Positions 45,741 through 54,821 of a DNA stretch of 64,000 bases are shown piece by piece. Source of the stretch: Bacillaceae bacterium IKA-2 (GTDB taxonomy: Bacteria; Bacillota; Bacilli; Bacillales; Anaerobacillaceae); NCBI GenBank assembly GCA_031761875.1, contig CP134492.1, forward strand, positions 3,844,001 through 3,908,000. The letters run 5' to 3'. Each line of letters begins with the position of its first letter. The first letter of the stretch is position 1. The notes below the pieces were generated by a model, which worked only from the letters and a program-made list of their open reading frames with translations, was not told where the DNA came from and did not search any database. A program made the position numbers and the translations under genes.

Positions 45741-47138
45741 TTAGGGCTTCGGAATGTGTAAATAAAAACTAGTCCCTTTTCCTTCAGTACTTTTCACATC
45801 AACACTGCCACCATGGACTTCAACAATTTCTTTAACGATAGCAAGCCCAAGCCCGCTACCTCCACTTTCACTTGTGCGAGATTTATCTACTCGGTAGAAG
45901 CGCTCCCATACATGTGGTAAGTCCTCTTTACCAATCCCAATCCCATTATCTTTAATTTCAATTGTTATCCCGACTTCTTTTTCAGAAACATTTATAAAAA
46001 TATGACCACCTTTAGCAGTGTAGCGGATACTATTTTCGATAATATTTATAACCGCTTGGCCAAGTCGTTGTTCATCAACAGAAGCGATTACCTCTGCTTT
46101 ATTGGAGTTTATGTTACAGCTAATCGACAGATTATCCAGCATAAGTTGCCTCGATGCGACAATTGATTCAAGCCACGTTACAATATTAATATCTTCCTTC
46201 TGAAGTGAAATTTTACCTTCTTCAAGCTTTGTTAACTGAAAAAGGTCACTTACTAAATACTCCATCCTTTTTGCTTCGTTATAAATAACATCCAAGTTAC
46301 GGCGAAACTCCAAGTCATCTATGACCGACATGTCTCTCATGATCGCTGAGTATCCTTTTATATAAGTAATCGGTGTCCGTAAATCATGGGAAACATGAGA
46401 GATGAACTGCCTTTTTGAATCACGATATTCCTTCAATTGCTTAGTCATATCACGGATATCATCAGCAAGTTGACCAACCTCATCATCACTAGAAATAAAC
46501 AGTTTTATATCAAAATCACCTTTAGCAATTTCCCTAGTAGCTTCGCCAATTTTTATTAGCGGCTTAGAGATGAATTTTGTTATATAGTGGGTTAAGAAAA
46601 GACCAATTACTAACGCGAATAAGCCCATTGAGAGAAGTAAAATGATTAACTTCTGTTTTGCCTTTTCAAATTCACCTGTATCTTTATCAATGAAGAAAAA
46701 CCCTACTAACTGTCCATCTCTAAAAACAGGTTGATATGCCCAAATATGTGGAATATGAAAACCAATTCCTGTATCTATATACTGCAATGTTTCACCATTA
46801 CTTGCTTCCTGTTTATCGATCCAGTTTCGATATTCACTTAACCAATTATATCCAATCTCTTGGGAAGAATAAATTAGTTCGATCTTTTCGTCAAAGAACA
46901 CCATATGAACATGGCGTTCTCGATTTTTTTCGAGCACTAAATAAGAAACAATATCTTCGTCTATTCCTTGTTCAATCATCATTGTATATGCACTTAAATC
47001 TTCATTTACCTCAAGAGCTAACTGCTCTTTATAAAAATTCTTAAAAAAATAATAGGAGAAAAAAATCATTGTACAAATAACTACTAAGAGAATAAGTAAA
47101 ACAAAAAAGGTTATTTTTCTAGAAAGTTTTGACTTCAT
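45741..47138 (-). CDS. Sensor histidine kinase
   Basis: A 465-residue protein with two membrane segments (about residues 8-30 and 163-185) bracketing an extracellular sensor domain. A HAMP domain follows (KPLIKIGEATREIAKGDFD), then an H-box FISHVSHDLRTPITYIKGY, an N-box and GGSGLGLAIVKEI. It is paired with the OmpR-type regulator upstream (12-base gap). The signal is unknown; the neighbourhood suggests envelope or metal stress. Confidence 0.93.
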   Translation of the reverse strand: MKSKLSRKITFFVLLILLVVICTMIFFSYYFFKNFYKEQLALEVNEDLSAYTMMIEQGIDEDIVSYLVLEKNRERHVHMVFFDEKIELIYSSQEIGYNWLSEYRNWIDKQEASNGETLQYIDTGIGFHIPHIWAYQPVFRDGQLVGFFFIDKDTGEFEKAKQKLIILLLSMGLFALVIGLFLTHYITKFISKPLIKIGEATREIAKGDFDIKLFISSDDEVGQLADDIRDMTKQLKEYRDSKRQFISHVSHDLRTPITYIKGYSAIMRDMSVIDDLEFRRNLDVIYNEAKRMEYLVSDLFQLTKLEEGKISLQKEDINIVTWLESIVASRQLMLDNLSISCNINSNKAEVIASVDEQRLGQAVINIIENSIRYTAKGGHIFINVSEKEVGITIEIKDNGIGIGKEDLPHVWERFYRVDKSRTSESGGSGLGLAIVKEIVEVHGGSVDVKSTEGKGTSFYLHIPKP

Positions 47139-47149
47139 TTTATCGTCCT

Positions 47150-47854
47150 TTATACAGAGGAAGGATCTTCAATCATCTGATAACCAATTCCCCACACCGT
47201 TTCAATTATTTGTTTGCTTAGACCAAAGGCTTTTAACTTTTCCCTGACATTTTTTATATGAGTATCAATCATCCTTGCATCACCTTCATAAAAATCATCC
47301 CATTCAAGTTGAACGAGTTGCTCCCGACTATATACTCTTCCTGGATTTTTGGCTAATCGAAGCAACAATTTATATTCTTTCTTTGTAAGAGAAATTGTCT
47401 TGCCATAGTAAGAAACTCTCAGCTTATTTTCCTCAAAAAGCAGTTCATGTAATGTAAAAGTTTCGTTCTCCACTTGACCAATTTTCTTTGATCTCCGCAT
47501 AATTAATTGAATTCTTGCAACAAGTTCTTTAGGCTCAAAAGGCTTGACGATATAGTCATCAGCTCCAAGCTGTAAACCCTCAACAATCCGGTCTGTATCA
47601 CCTAATGCCGTTAACAAAATAATTGGGACGTCCTTATCAATCATTTCACGAACATTGGTTAATACTTCGAATCCATCCACCGTTGGCATCATCACATCCA
47701 AGATGATTAGATCATACTTATGATCCATTATTTTTTGCATTGCATCAAAACCAGTTTGAGCTTCCTCTATATTATATCCATAAGGTTTTAGACAAATTTT
47801 CAAAAGATTACGCATCTCTTTCTCATCATCAACTATTAGAACTCTATCTGCCAT
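47150..47854 (-). CDS. OmpR-family response regulator
   Basis: A 234-residue protein: receiver domain with the phosphoacceptor aspartate in DLIILDVMMPTVDGFE and Lys in IVKPFEPKELVARI, and a C-terminal winged helix (ARMIDTHIKNVREKLK). It is the first gene of the pair with the kinase at 45741. It follows the Asp-His repeat protein gene by 14 bases, so the three are probably one operon. Confidence 0.94.
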   Translation of the reverse strand: MADRVLIVDDEKEMRNLLKICLKPYGYNIEEAQTGFDAMQKIMDHKYDLIILDVMMPTVDGFEVLTNVREMIDKDVPIILLTALGDTDRIVEGLQLGADDYIVKPFEPKELVARIQLIMRRSKKIGQVENETFTLHELLFEENKLRVSYYGKTISLTKKEYKLLLRLAKNPGRVYSREQLVQLEWDDFYEGDARMIDTHIKNVREKLKAFGLSKQIIETVWGIGYQMIEDPSSV

Positions 47855-47868
47855 AAGCTCAGCTCCTA

Positions 47869-48174
47869 TTAAAGCGCTTTATTTTTGCGATACTTCCGAA
47901 TAGCTCCAAATAAGATAAAACCACCATTAATGACTGCAAACGCACCTAAAAGAGGGACATTAGCTCCCGGTTCTTCATATTCATGATCATGATCGCCGTC
48001 AGTCAGCCAGGGTGAACCGTCTGGACCATGGTCATGATCAGCGTCATCATTTCCAGCAAGCCAAGGCGAATCTTTTGGGCTATGATCATGGTCAGGATCA
48101 GCAAAAACTTGGATTGGTAATGCTAGTAAGAAAATAAAAAATAACACATGAATAAATTTAAACCGCCACTTCAT
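47869..48174 (-). CDS. Exported membrane protein with Asp-His repeats (putative metal binder)
   Basis: A 101-residue protein: signal peptide (residues 1-25, ending VFADPDHDH). Then two near-identical blocks DHDHxPxxSPWL, a third DGDHDHEYEE, a C-terminal membrane helix (PLLGAFAVINGGFILFGAI) and a basic tail (RKYRKNKAL). The repeats place clusters of His and Asp on the outer surface, a pattern of zinc/copper-binding proteins. No named family is recognised. It lies directly upstream of a two-component system. Confidence 0.65.
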   Translation of the reverse strand: MKWRFKFIHVLFFIFLLALPIQVFADPDHDHSPKDSPWLAGNDDADHDHGPDGSPWLTDGDHDHEYEEPGANVPLLGAFAVINGGFILFGAIRKYRKNKAL

Positions 48175-48308
48175 TTCCTCTCCTCCAATATTAGTGGTTA
48201 TCTAGCAAAAAGTGCAAGTGTCTTTTTTGATTAACGCCATAAATGGTTAAAAGAAAAGCTTGAAATAGCATTTTTCAAGCTCTTTTATCTTTCCTATTTT
48301 TACTAATC

Positions 48309-49271
48309 TTATTGTCGAAAAATACCTTCTTCGAGCAATGTTTCCCAAGTTTCTCCGTGGTTAGTAGTTTCTGAAAGATTATTTTGGAATGTAGAAACTG
48401 TTACTGCCGATGAATCCTCTGCAACGACTATATAATTAACTGCATCCGCTCCTAAGTAGAGATCATATGAGTGACTTTCTTCGCCTTGTAATCTAAATAA
48501 ACCATTTTTGCTTGCCTCATAAAAGACAACCTCATCTTCTCCAATAACCTTTAAAGCTGTGATGTATCCATCAATAATTTTTTCCCAATTCACACCACCG
48601 TCACTCGAATAAAAGAGCCCTTTACTCGTAGCTGCATAAGCTATATCGCCATTATCTGGTGCCATACCTAAAGCAAAAAACTCTTCATGGTCTAAAGTTA
48701 CACCTTTTGATTTAACCACTTTCCATGTATATCCCTGATCATACGATTCAAAAATAACACTTTTATTCAAGTCAGAACCGTATCCTAAAATTTTCGATGC
48801 GTCGCTAGTTGCTGCTAATGAATGAAAATCTATCATCGCGTGTAAACCGCGGACTTCCCATGTTTCACCAAAGTCCTCGCTCCAAAGAAATCCTAACGGA
48901 TCAGGTAAGTTGCTTCCTTCACCAGGGTGACCACTCGTCATGATAATATTTGATCCAGGAATGCGAGCATATCCCATTAAATCAAAGCGTTCACTGCCAA
49001 TAAAACTGGCTTCGCTAGACTGTTGATCGTATTCAATCAACCCATAGTGACTTGCTAGCAGAAGTTTGTTGCTATCACTTGGGTGTCTCGATAAACCATG
49101 GATATGAGAAAACTCAGTTGCTTGTTCTCGATTCTCTACTGTCTCCCCAATATATATTGGATTATCTGGGGTCCCTCCACCGACTTGGGCTTTACTATCC
49201 GAACCACATGCTGAAACTATTGCTATAATGCTTACAATGCCAATTGTAGTAATTACTTTTTTAAGTATCAA
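48309..49271 (-). CDS. Lipoprotein with sialidase/BNR-type beta-propeller (F510_1955-like)
   Basis: About 320 residues: lipobox IVSAC, then a propeller with repeated S-x-D-x-G-x-x-W (WSEDFGETWEV, YDQGYTWKV, SSDGGVNWEK, TNHGETWET) and the HIHGLSRHP opening typical of the F510_1955 glycosylhydrolase-like family. The frame is open to 49370, but TTG at 49269-49271 follows AAAGGAG by 9 bases and gives a normal lipoprotein signal. Catalytic activity is not assured. Confidence 0.78.
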   Translation of the reverse strand: MILKKVITTIGIVSIIAIVSACGSDSKAQVGGGTPDNPIYIGETVENREQATEFSHIHGLSRHPSDSNKLLLASHYGLIEYDQQSSEASFIGSERFDLMGYARIPGSNIIMTSGHPGEGSNLPDPLGFLWSEDFGETWEVRGLHAMIDFHSLAATSDASKILGYGSDLNKSVIFESYDQGYTWKVVKSKGVTLDHEEFFALGMAPDNGDIAYAATSKGLFYSSDGGVNWEKIIDGYITALKVIGEDEVVFYEASKNGLFRLQGEESHSYDLYLGADAVNYIVVAEDSSAVTVSTFQNNLSETTNHGETWETLLEEGIFRQ

Positions 49272-49526
49272 CGATCCCATCTCCTTTGAATTCCTTTGAT
49301 GTAACTTTATTAATAGTCTAGCAACAATTAATGAAGAAATTATCAAGAAACTATGGTTAAATTGTGACATGGAATTTTTAGATTAGTGCACGTCGAAAAA
49401 AACGAGACTAATCAGAGCAAAAATGAGTTTTGGGCAAATGATTACCAGACTTTTTGAAAAAATTTTTTTATAGAAATCGGCTTAACTGCCACTAAGTCTT
49501 TAGCTTAGTTAGTATTCTGTAATCTG

Positions 49527-50915
49527 CTAATTCTTCTTATTTGTTTTAAAGCCAACTGTTACTTTTGTTCCTCTATTTCGTTGACTTTCAATGATTATTC
49601 TTCCTTTATTAGCTTCTACTAACGCTTTTACGATCGAAAGTCCAATCCCAGCGCCACCTGTTTTTCGATTTCTAGATTTCTCACCTCTGTAAAAACGTTC
49701 ATATATATGTGGTAAATCTAATTCTGAAATACCATTACCGTTATCCTCAATAATAAAATCGAGATATTCATTTTCTTGCTGAGACTTTAAAATAACTTTT
49801 CCACCTTCACTTGTATATTTCAAAGCATTATTTAGAAGGTTGATCATTATTTGAAAGAAGCGATCCTGATCGGCAATAAATTGAAGATTTGTATTTGGTT
49901 CCTCAATCAAAAATTCAATTCCTTTTTGTTTAAATAATGGCTCAAAAGAAAGCTGCAATGATTGTAATACATCCCTCGCACCTATTTCTGTTGGCTGCAA
50001 TTGTATTCGCGGATTTTCTGCCGCTAATAATTGCTCCAATTCATCTACTAGGCGCACTAAACGCATTAATTCACCATGACTTTGTTTCAATCGCTCTGGT
50101 GTCGGCTCCCAAACACCATCTAAAAAAGCCTCATTTTGACTTCGAAGTGTCGCAAGCGGTGTTCGTAATTCATGAGCAAGATCATTTGTAAATTGTTTTC
50201 GCAACTTCTCTTGATTCTTTAAAGATAAGGCTAGCTCATTAAACGACTTTGCAAGCTGTTCAATTTCCTCAACATGCTTTTCGTCAGGAACTCTAACGTC
50301 GAAATTATTTTTTTGAAGCTCCCGGGTCGCATTAGAAACTTGACGGAGCCCATGGGTAAGCTTTTTCGAAAGTAAAAAACTTATCGCAATCGAAATAATA
50401 ATCATTGTTACCGCTACCCAAACAATATATTTATTAAATTGATTTAAAAACTGCGAATCAATATCTACATACTCGCTTGGGTAGAGGACTACTAAAAAAA
50501 CTCTTTTTTCCCCACCTATATTAAGAATGAATTCACCACTACTTTCTAGCTCTTCCAAAGTTGGCATATCCATCATATGTGATTTCATTGTCTCAGAAGT
50601 CCTCATCAATAAGTGTTGTGTCGAATCAAAAATTAGGATGTCATTCTCATCATAAATTTTAAAAAATAATTTATCGACCATTGCATGTTGGTGAAAAATC
50701 GGCACCATTGTTTCGCCTGTCAATTTGCCATTATCACGGTATTCCTGCTCCAATCTATCAATAACTCCCTCAACTTGTTCCATTCGTTTTGTATCCAAAT
50801 AGTCTTTAAAGCTACCAAAAAAACTGTATTGGATTGCCAAACTAACGAAGATAATTCCACTTAAAGAGACGAGCAAAAAAAAGAACATAAGTTTAGACTG
50901 AAGAGTTCGAAACAT
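49527..50915 (-). CDS. Sensor histidine kinase
   Basis: A protein of about 462 residues with two membrane helices around an extracellular domain rich in Met and His (FHQHAMVDKL, MKSHMMDMPT). It then has HAMP (RQVSNATRELQKNNFDVRV), an H-box FTNDLAHELRTPLATLRSQ and GGAGIGLSIVKAL. The Met/His-rich sensor region would suit a copper or silver signal. The ATG at 50913-50915 has GGAGGGA 8 bases ahead and overlaps the regulator gene end by 23 bases. Confidence 0.93.
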   Translation of the reverse strand: MFRTLQSKLMFFFLLVSLSGIIFVSLAIQYSFFGSFKDYLDTKRMEQVEGVIDRLEQEYRDNGKLTGETMVPIFHQHAMVDKLFFKIYDENDILIFDSTQHLLMRTSETMKSHMMDMPTLEELESSGEFILNIGGEKRVFLVVLYPSEYVDIDSQFLNQFNKYIVWVAVTMIIISIAISFLLSKKLTHGLRQVSNATRELQKNNFDVRVPDEKHVEEIEQLAKSFNELALSLKNQEKLRKQFTNDLAHELRTPLATLRSQNEAFLDGVWEPTPERLKQSHGELMRLVRLVDELEQLLAAENPRIQLQPTEIGARDVLQSLQLSFEPLFKQKGIEFLIEEPNTNLQFIADQDRFFQIMINLLNNALKYTSEGGKVILKSQQENEYLDFIIEDNGNGISELDLPHIYERFYRGEKSRNRKTGGAGIGLSIVKALVEANKGRIIIESQRNRGTKVTVGFKTNKKN

Positions 50916-51603
50916 CGCGTTTCCCTCCAAACTTATAGCCCATACCAAAAACTGTTAAGACGTATTCGGGATTTTTCGTGTCTTGCTCGATCTTTTTGCG
51001 TAAGTTTTTTATGTGAACATCAATACTGCGTTCATAGCCTTCATAACTTTCATTTTGTAATTTTTCAAGGAGATCAAGACGGCTATATACACGACCTGGA
51101 TGCTCAGCGATTGCCACTAATAAATTCATTTCAATTGGCGTTAAATTAGGTAGTTCCCCCTTCACCTGTACTTCTTTTTTCAGCAAATCAATAGTTAATT
51201 GTTGATTGTTAAAAGATAATAAACCCTTGTTACTTCCTTGATTTGTCCTCCGTAAAATTGCCTCTACTCGAACAACTACTTCACGAGGGCTAAATGGTTT
51301 TGTTAAATAGTCATCTGCACCAATCACAATCCCATTAATTCGATCTTCCTCTGCCGTTTTTGCTGTTAGCATCATAATTGGCACATCACTCGTTTCACGG
51401 ACTCGCTTACATATTTCTTCGCCTGAAAAATCTGGCAGCATTAAGTCAAGAATCAAAAAATCAAAACTTACTTCTTCGATTAATCTTAATGCTTCAGATC
51501 CATTTATAGCAGAATATACGAGATATCCAGCCCGTTCAAGATACGCTTTAATAACATCTATAATCATCGGTTCATCGTCAACGACAAGAATTTTTAACGC
51601 CAT
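50893..51603 (-). CDS. OmpR-family response regulator
   Basis: A 236-residue protein: receiver domain (LILDLMLPDFSGEE, YLTKPFSPREVVVRV) and winged-helix DNA-binding domain (RSIDVHIKNLRKKIEQD). It is divergent from the Met-rich exported protein gene at 51754, with the shared 29-bp element 51679-51707 between them, which makes this regulator the best candidate to bind that element. Confidence 0.94.
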   Translation of the reverse strand: MALKILVVDDEPMIIDVIKAYLERAGYLVYSAINGSEALRLIEEVSFDFLILDLMLPDFSGEEICKRVRETSDVPIMMLTAKTAEEDRINGIVIGADDYLTKPFSPREVVVRVEAILRRTNQGSNKGLLSFNNQQLTIDLLKKEVQVKGELPNLTPIEMNLLVAIAEHPGRVYSRLDLLEKLQNESYEGYERSIDVHIKNLRKKIEQDTKNPEYVLTVFGMGYKFGGKRDVSNSSV

Positions 51604-51678
51604 ACCATCACATCCATTCTTTCATTTGCAAAAATTATAGCATATTAACTTCATTGTTTTTAATTATTCACACGAAAC

Positions 51679-51707
51679 CTATACCATCTTCATAACTTCT
51701 TTACATC
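51679..51707 (+). promoter_or_regulatory. Shared upstream element of the Met-rich exported genes, copy 1
   Basis: These 29 bases are identical to 61930-61958. They contain two similar blocks, CTTCATAA and CTTCTTTA, as expected for an OmpR-type direct-repeat site. TATACT at 51715-51720 is a likely -10. Confidence 0.6.
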
Positions 51708-51753
51708 TGCAGGCTATACTGAAATTAGTTAAAGAAAAGGGAGATGATTTTAG

Positions 51754-52056
51754 ATGAAAAAGAAATTGATCGCAGTGATAACAGCGGCAGCGCTAGTTTT
51801 AGGAATCGGGACAGTGGCCATGGCAAATTCGGATAGTGAAGTATTTGAAAACGTTAATTTCAAAGAGATGATACCCTTTATGCAAGAAATGCACCCTGAT
51901 TTTGACGAAGCTGAACTTGAAGAAATGTACGAAAGTTGTCATGGTCAAGGCGGCATGATGAGCGGTCGATCTGGTGGTTTTATGCACGGAATGATGAAAG
52001 GTAACTCTGAAGGATTTAAAAATATGATGAATGGTCAGAATGGAAATAAATTTTAA
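51754..52056 (+). CDS. Exported Met/His-rich small protein, paralogue 1
   Basis: A 100-residue protein: signal peptide (MKKKLIAVITAAALVLGIGT...AMA, cleavage near residue 24), then NVNFKEMIPFMQEMHPDFDEAELEEMYESCHGQGG and a Met/Gly/His-rich tail (GGFMHGMMKGN, MMNGQ). The Met and His pattern suggests extracytoplasmic Cu/Ag binding. GGGAGATGATTTTAG precedes the ATG. The gene at 63583 encodes a close paralogue. No named family is recognised. Confidence 0.75.
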   Translation: MKKKLIAVITAAALVLGIGTVAMANSDSEVFENVNFKEMIPFMQEMHPDFDEAELEEMYESCHGQGGMMSGRSGGFMHGMMKGNSEGFKNMMNGQNGNKF

Positions 52057-52150
52057 CGAACATATACATTGATTAGTAGAGACTTATTCCGATTAGTGAT
52101 TTGTTTGAAGATTTCGGGTAAGTTATAGTTGATAAGTGAGTAAGTTATCA

Positions 52151-52179
52151 AGGTGGTATCTCAAATAGAGGTGCTGCCT
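52151..52179 (+). terminator. Terminator of Met-rich paralogue 1
   Basis: A 12-bp stem with several G-T pairs (AGGTGGTATCTC with GAGGTGCTGCCT), in the same relative place as the stronger terminator of paralogue 2 at 63897. Confidence 0.5.
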
Positions 52180-52238
52180 ATTTGTTATTGTACTTTTTAG
52201 GCATTGTAAAGAAAATAACGGATCAAAGATAACAAGGA

Positions 52239-52318
52239 TTTTTTGCGTCAGACAAGGCGATGGGTTCCTCCGGTAGTGGGCTTCCGGGGGGGGCTATCAA
52301 CGAAGTATGATGCAAAAT
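52239..52318. repeat. GC-rich intergenic hairpin element
   Basis: TTTTTTGCGTCA ... TGATGCAAAA ends are inverted around a GC-rich core (CCGGTAGTGGGCTTCCGG). It is unlike its AT-rich surroundings and looks like a REP-type intergenic repeat; only one copy lies in this window. Confidence 0.45.
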
Positions 52319-52329
52319 AGACCATCGAG

Positions 52330-52445
52330 TAAATTTCATAATATCAATTAATTAGCCATATAAGAGCAGAATTTAGTTGAGAATGCTTTAGCTCAACAAG
52401 ATTCTGCTTCCTAATGGCGTCCTAAAATATAATTATGAAATTTAT
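52330..52445. repeat. MITE-like element with 13-bp perfect terminal inverted repeats
   Basis: TAAATTTCATAAT (52330-52342) and ATTATGAAATTTA (52433-52445) enclose 90 bases with an internal TTGAG/CTCAA hairpin and no gene. The outer TA on each side could be a TA target duplication. The end sequence recurs at several other intergenic places in the window. Confidence 0.5.
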
Positions 52446-52617
52446 CATACTGATCCATTATTTTCTTGGAGATGCCTTACCTCATGAACGCCCCATGAGG
52501 ACAAAAATTTAATGCTTGGGGACTTTCCTGCCTCAAGCCTTAGATTTGCTAATTACTATGTGATTTCCACTACAAATTATCTTGTTGTTTAATACGTGTT
52601 TTTAGGTTTTCTCCACG

Positions 52618-53445
52618 TTATCCTTGCAGCATATAGTAAATAAGTAATGAAACTAGCGCTAACCCGAAAATATAAATCGATACCTTAGCAATTTCAGATC
52701 TTTCCATACTTTTTGGTTTAATCAATAGCGTTCTTTTTTTCTGATAATTCATTACAAAAATCGCGGCTATAATACCAACTAAACTCATCGCATGACTGAC
52801 GCTAATAGCTCCGAATAAAAGCGGATTTTCTCTAAAAAATTCAACGATTCCTCTTATTGTCAAAAATCCAATTAGATAATGGAAGAAAACTTGGCCATCA
52901 TAGGCTCTACTCTTTAGTCTTAACCACAAATACCCAAATAAGAGGTAGTTTAATATGAATTCATATGCTTGTACAGGGTGAACAAGCACCTCATCAACTT
53001 TAATTGCCCATAAAGGCTCACCCAAGGTTGGAACTCCGAACACGTCACAACCAATTCTACTAATTCCTTGCGCTAGAATAATAAATGGTGCTGCTATATC
53101 TAACGTTTTCCAAATTGGTAGTTTCTTTTTTCTTAAAAATAGAATCCCAACTAGAAAACCACCCAGTAGTCCACCATGAATCGACAAGCCGCCATTATGA
53201 ATAAAAAATAATTGTAACGGGTTCGATAAATAAAAGGCAGGATTATAAACGAAAGCATAAATGAGGCGCGCCCCCACAACTCCTCCTATAAAGGCATAAA
53301 GTATGCCGTCCAGTAATATTTTTTCATCAAAGCCTCTATTTTTAGCTGCTTTTAAAAATAAATACACTCCCACTCCTGCTCCAATTGCTACCATTAGTCC
53401 AAACAAGTATATATTAATTGGTCCGATACTGAAAAAAGGTTCCAT
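52618..53445 (-). CDS. Prolipoprotein diacylglyceryl transferase paralogue (Lgt family)
   Basis: A 275-residue protein with about seven membrane segments and Lgt landmarks: GGLSIHGGLLGG (catalytic-type histidine), SRIGCDVFGVPT at the Arg-Ile-Gly position, and HPVQAYEF. Canonical Lgt has RIGNFxNGE at that site, so this belongs to a divergent branch. It could attach diacylglycerol to the island's own lipoproteins. It may form an operon with the YibE/F gene 32 bases upstream. AGGAGAGAG precedes the ATG. Confidence 0.85.
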   Translation of the reverse strand: MEPFFSIGPINIYLFGLMVAIGAGVGVYLFLKAAKNRGFDEKILLDGILYAFIGGVVGARLIYAFVYNPAFYLSNPLQLFFIHNGGLSIHGGLLGGFLVGILFLRKKKLPIWKTLDIAAPFIILAQGISRIGCDVFGVPTLGEPLWAIKVDEVLVHPVQAYEFILNYLLFGYLWLRLKSRAYDGQVFFHYLIGFLTIRGIVEFFRENPLLFGAISVSHAMSLVGIIAAIFVMNYQKKRTLLIKPKSMERSEIAKVSIYIFGLALVSLLIYYMLQG

Positions 53446-53477
53446 ATCATCTCTCTCCTAATCTATTATCTGGCTTT

Positions 53478-54710
53478 CTATATTCTTTTCTTTTTTAAAT
53501 TTTTGATTAACAGGGAACCGACTAATGCTGTAATTGGGATAGCTAGAATCAAGCCAATGCTCCCTGCAGCAGTTCTTAAGATTTCAACTACTAAAAATTC
53601 CATCTGGATCAGTTCTGAAACCTTGTTTTCATAAGCGTAAAGTAGTAACAATAAAGGTAAGGCGGCCCCTACATAAGCAAGTATTAAGGTGTTAGCCATT
53701 GTCCCCATAATGTCTTTTCCAACGTTCATACCTGACTTAAATAATTGTTTTCGCTTAATAGTCGGATCCGCTTTCTGTACTTCATCCATTGAAGAAGCAA
53801 TCGAAATAGCAACATCCATAACAGCTCCTAACGCTCCAATAATTATTCCTGCTAATAACAATCCTTGAAAATCAATACTAATTTCGCCATGAAAAAGCTG
53901 CAACATTCGTTCTTCTTCGCCGTGAAGCCCAGAAAGCTTCATGGCATTTGAAAAGATGATTGAAATAAAAGCAGCGGACGCTAATCCACCTATTGTTCCA
54001 GACACGGCGGCTAATGTTTTAATTGTAAATCCACTTATCAGAATAAAAGTCGATGCTGTAACAATCGCTCCTGTAAGGATTGCTAAGTACACAGGATTAT
54101 AACCTGCAAATAAAGCTGGGATCATAAATTTAAAGATGACCAAAAGTGTAATGCCTAAAGTTACTACCGCTTTCAGTCCTTGTTTCTGGCCAACCAATAT
54201 CAATAAAGCAATAAATATCACAATTAAGATAATTGTCGGAAAATCGCGGGTATAGTCCATAATTTCTGCCGATGACATTGTCCCACTTACAAATTGAATT
54301 TGAACGAATACTTCATCATTTTCTTTTAGTTGAAATTTACCATATCCACTTCCATCTCCAGGGTATTTATAGCTTTCAGCTCTAATGACATTACCTTTAT
54401 AGTCCCCTTCGGTAATCTCCACCTTAACAATGTGATGCTCCATTTCTACTCCACTAAAAGGATCAATATCAAGGCTTCTTTCAATAATTTCAACAATTCG
54501 TCCTTTTGTTGTTTCTGTAACATAATTACTTTCATCAAATTCATCATCATAATAGTTATTTTCCTCAGTAAACCAATCAGCGGATTCTGATTCTTCGAAT
54601 TCATCAACCGCCGGAATTTCCTGATTTAGATTCGCATTTACTTCAGTTACTTGATAAAAAGCTAAAAAAACTAATAGAGTCAATAGTCCAAAAGAAAATT
54701 TGTTTTTCAT
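53478..54710 (-). CDS. YibE/F family membrane protein
   Basis: A 410-residue protein: signal-type N-terminus, an acidic extracellular segment (VDEFEESESADWFTEENNYYDDEFDES), a beta-rich domain (about residues 65-145) and a C-terminal domain with about eight membrane helices typical of YibE/F (GAIIGALGAVMDVAISIASSMDEV). The family function is not known. It lies between copA and the lgt paralogue. Confidence 0.85.
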   Translation of the reverse strand: MKNKFSFGLLTLLVFLAFYQVTEVNANLNQEIPAVDEFEESESADWFTEENNYYDDEFDESNYVTETTKGRIVEIIERSLDIDPFSGVEMEHHIVKVEITEGDYKGNVIRAESYKYPGDGSGYGKFQLKENDEVFVQIQFVSGTMSSAEIMDYTRDFPTIILIVIFIALLILVGQKQGLKAVVTLGITLLVIFKFMIPALFAGYNPVYLAILTGAIVTASTFILISGFTIKTLAAVSGTIGGLASAAFISIIFSNAMKLSGLHGEEERMLQLFHGEISIDFQGLLLAGIIIGALGAVMDVAISIASSMDEVQKADPTIKRKQLFKSGMNVGKDIMGTMANTLILAYVGAALPLLLLLYAYENKVSELIQMEFLVVEILRTAAGSIGLILAIPITALVGSLLIKNLKKKRI

Positions 54711-54821
54711 CCGATCACCTTTCTCTTAAAGTACTTGTTCAAAAGGGAGATAATCTAAGCCAAGAAGCAGGCCATTACAAAAATTCACTTACTTGACTAC
54801 CTAACTTTTTGAACATCTCTC

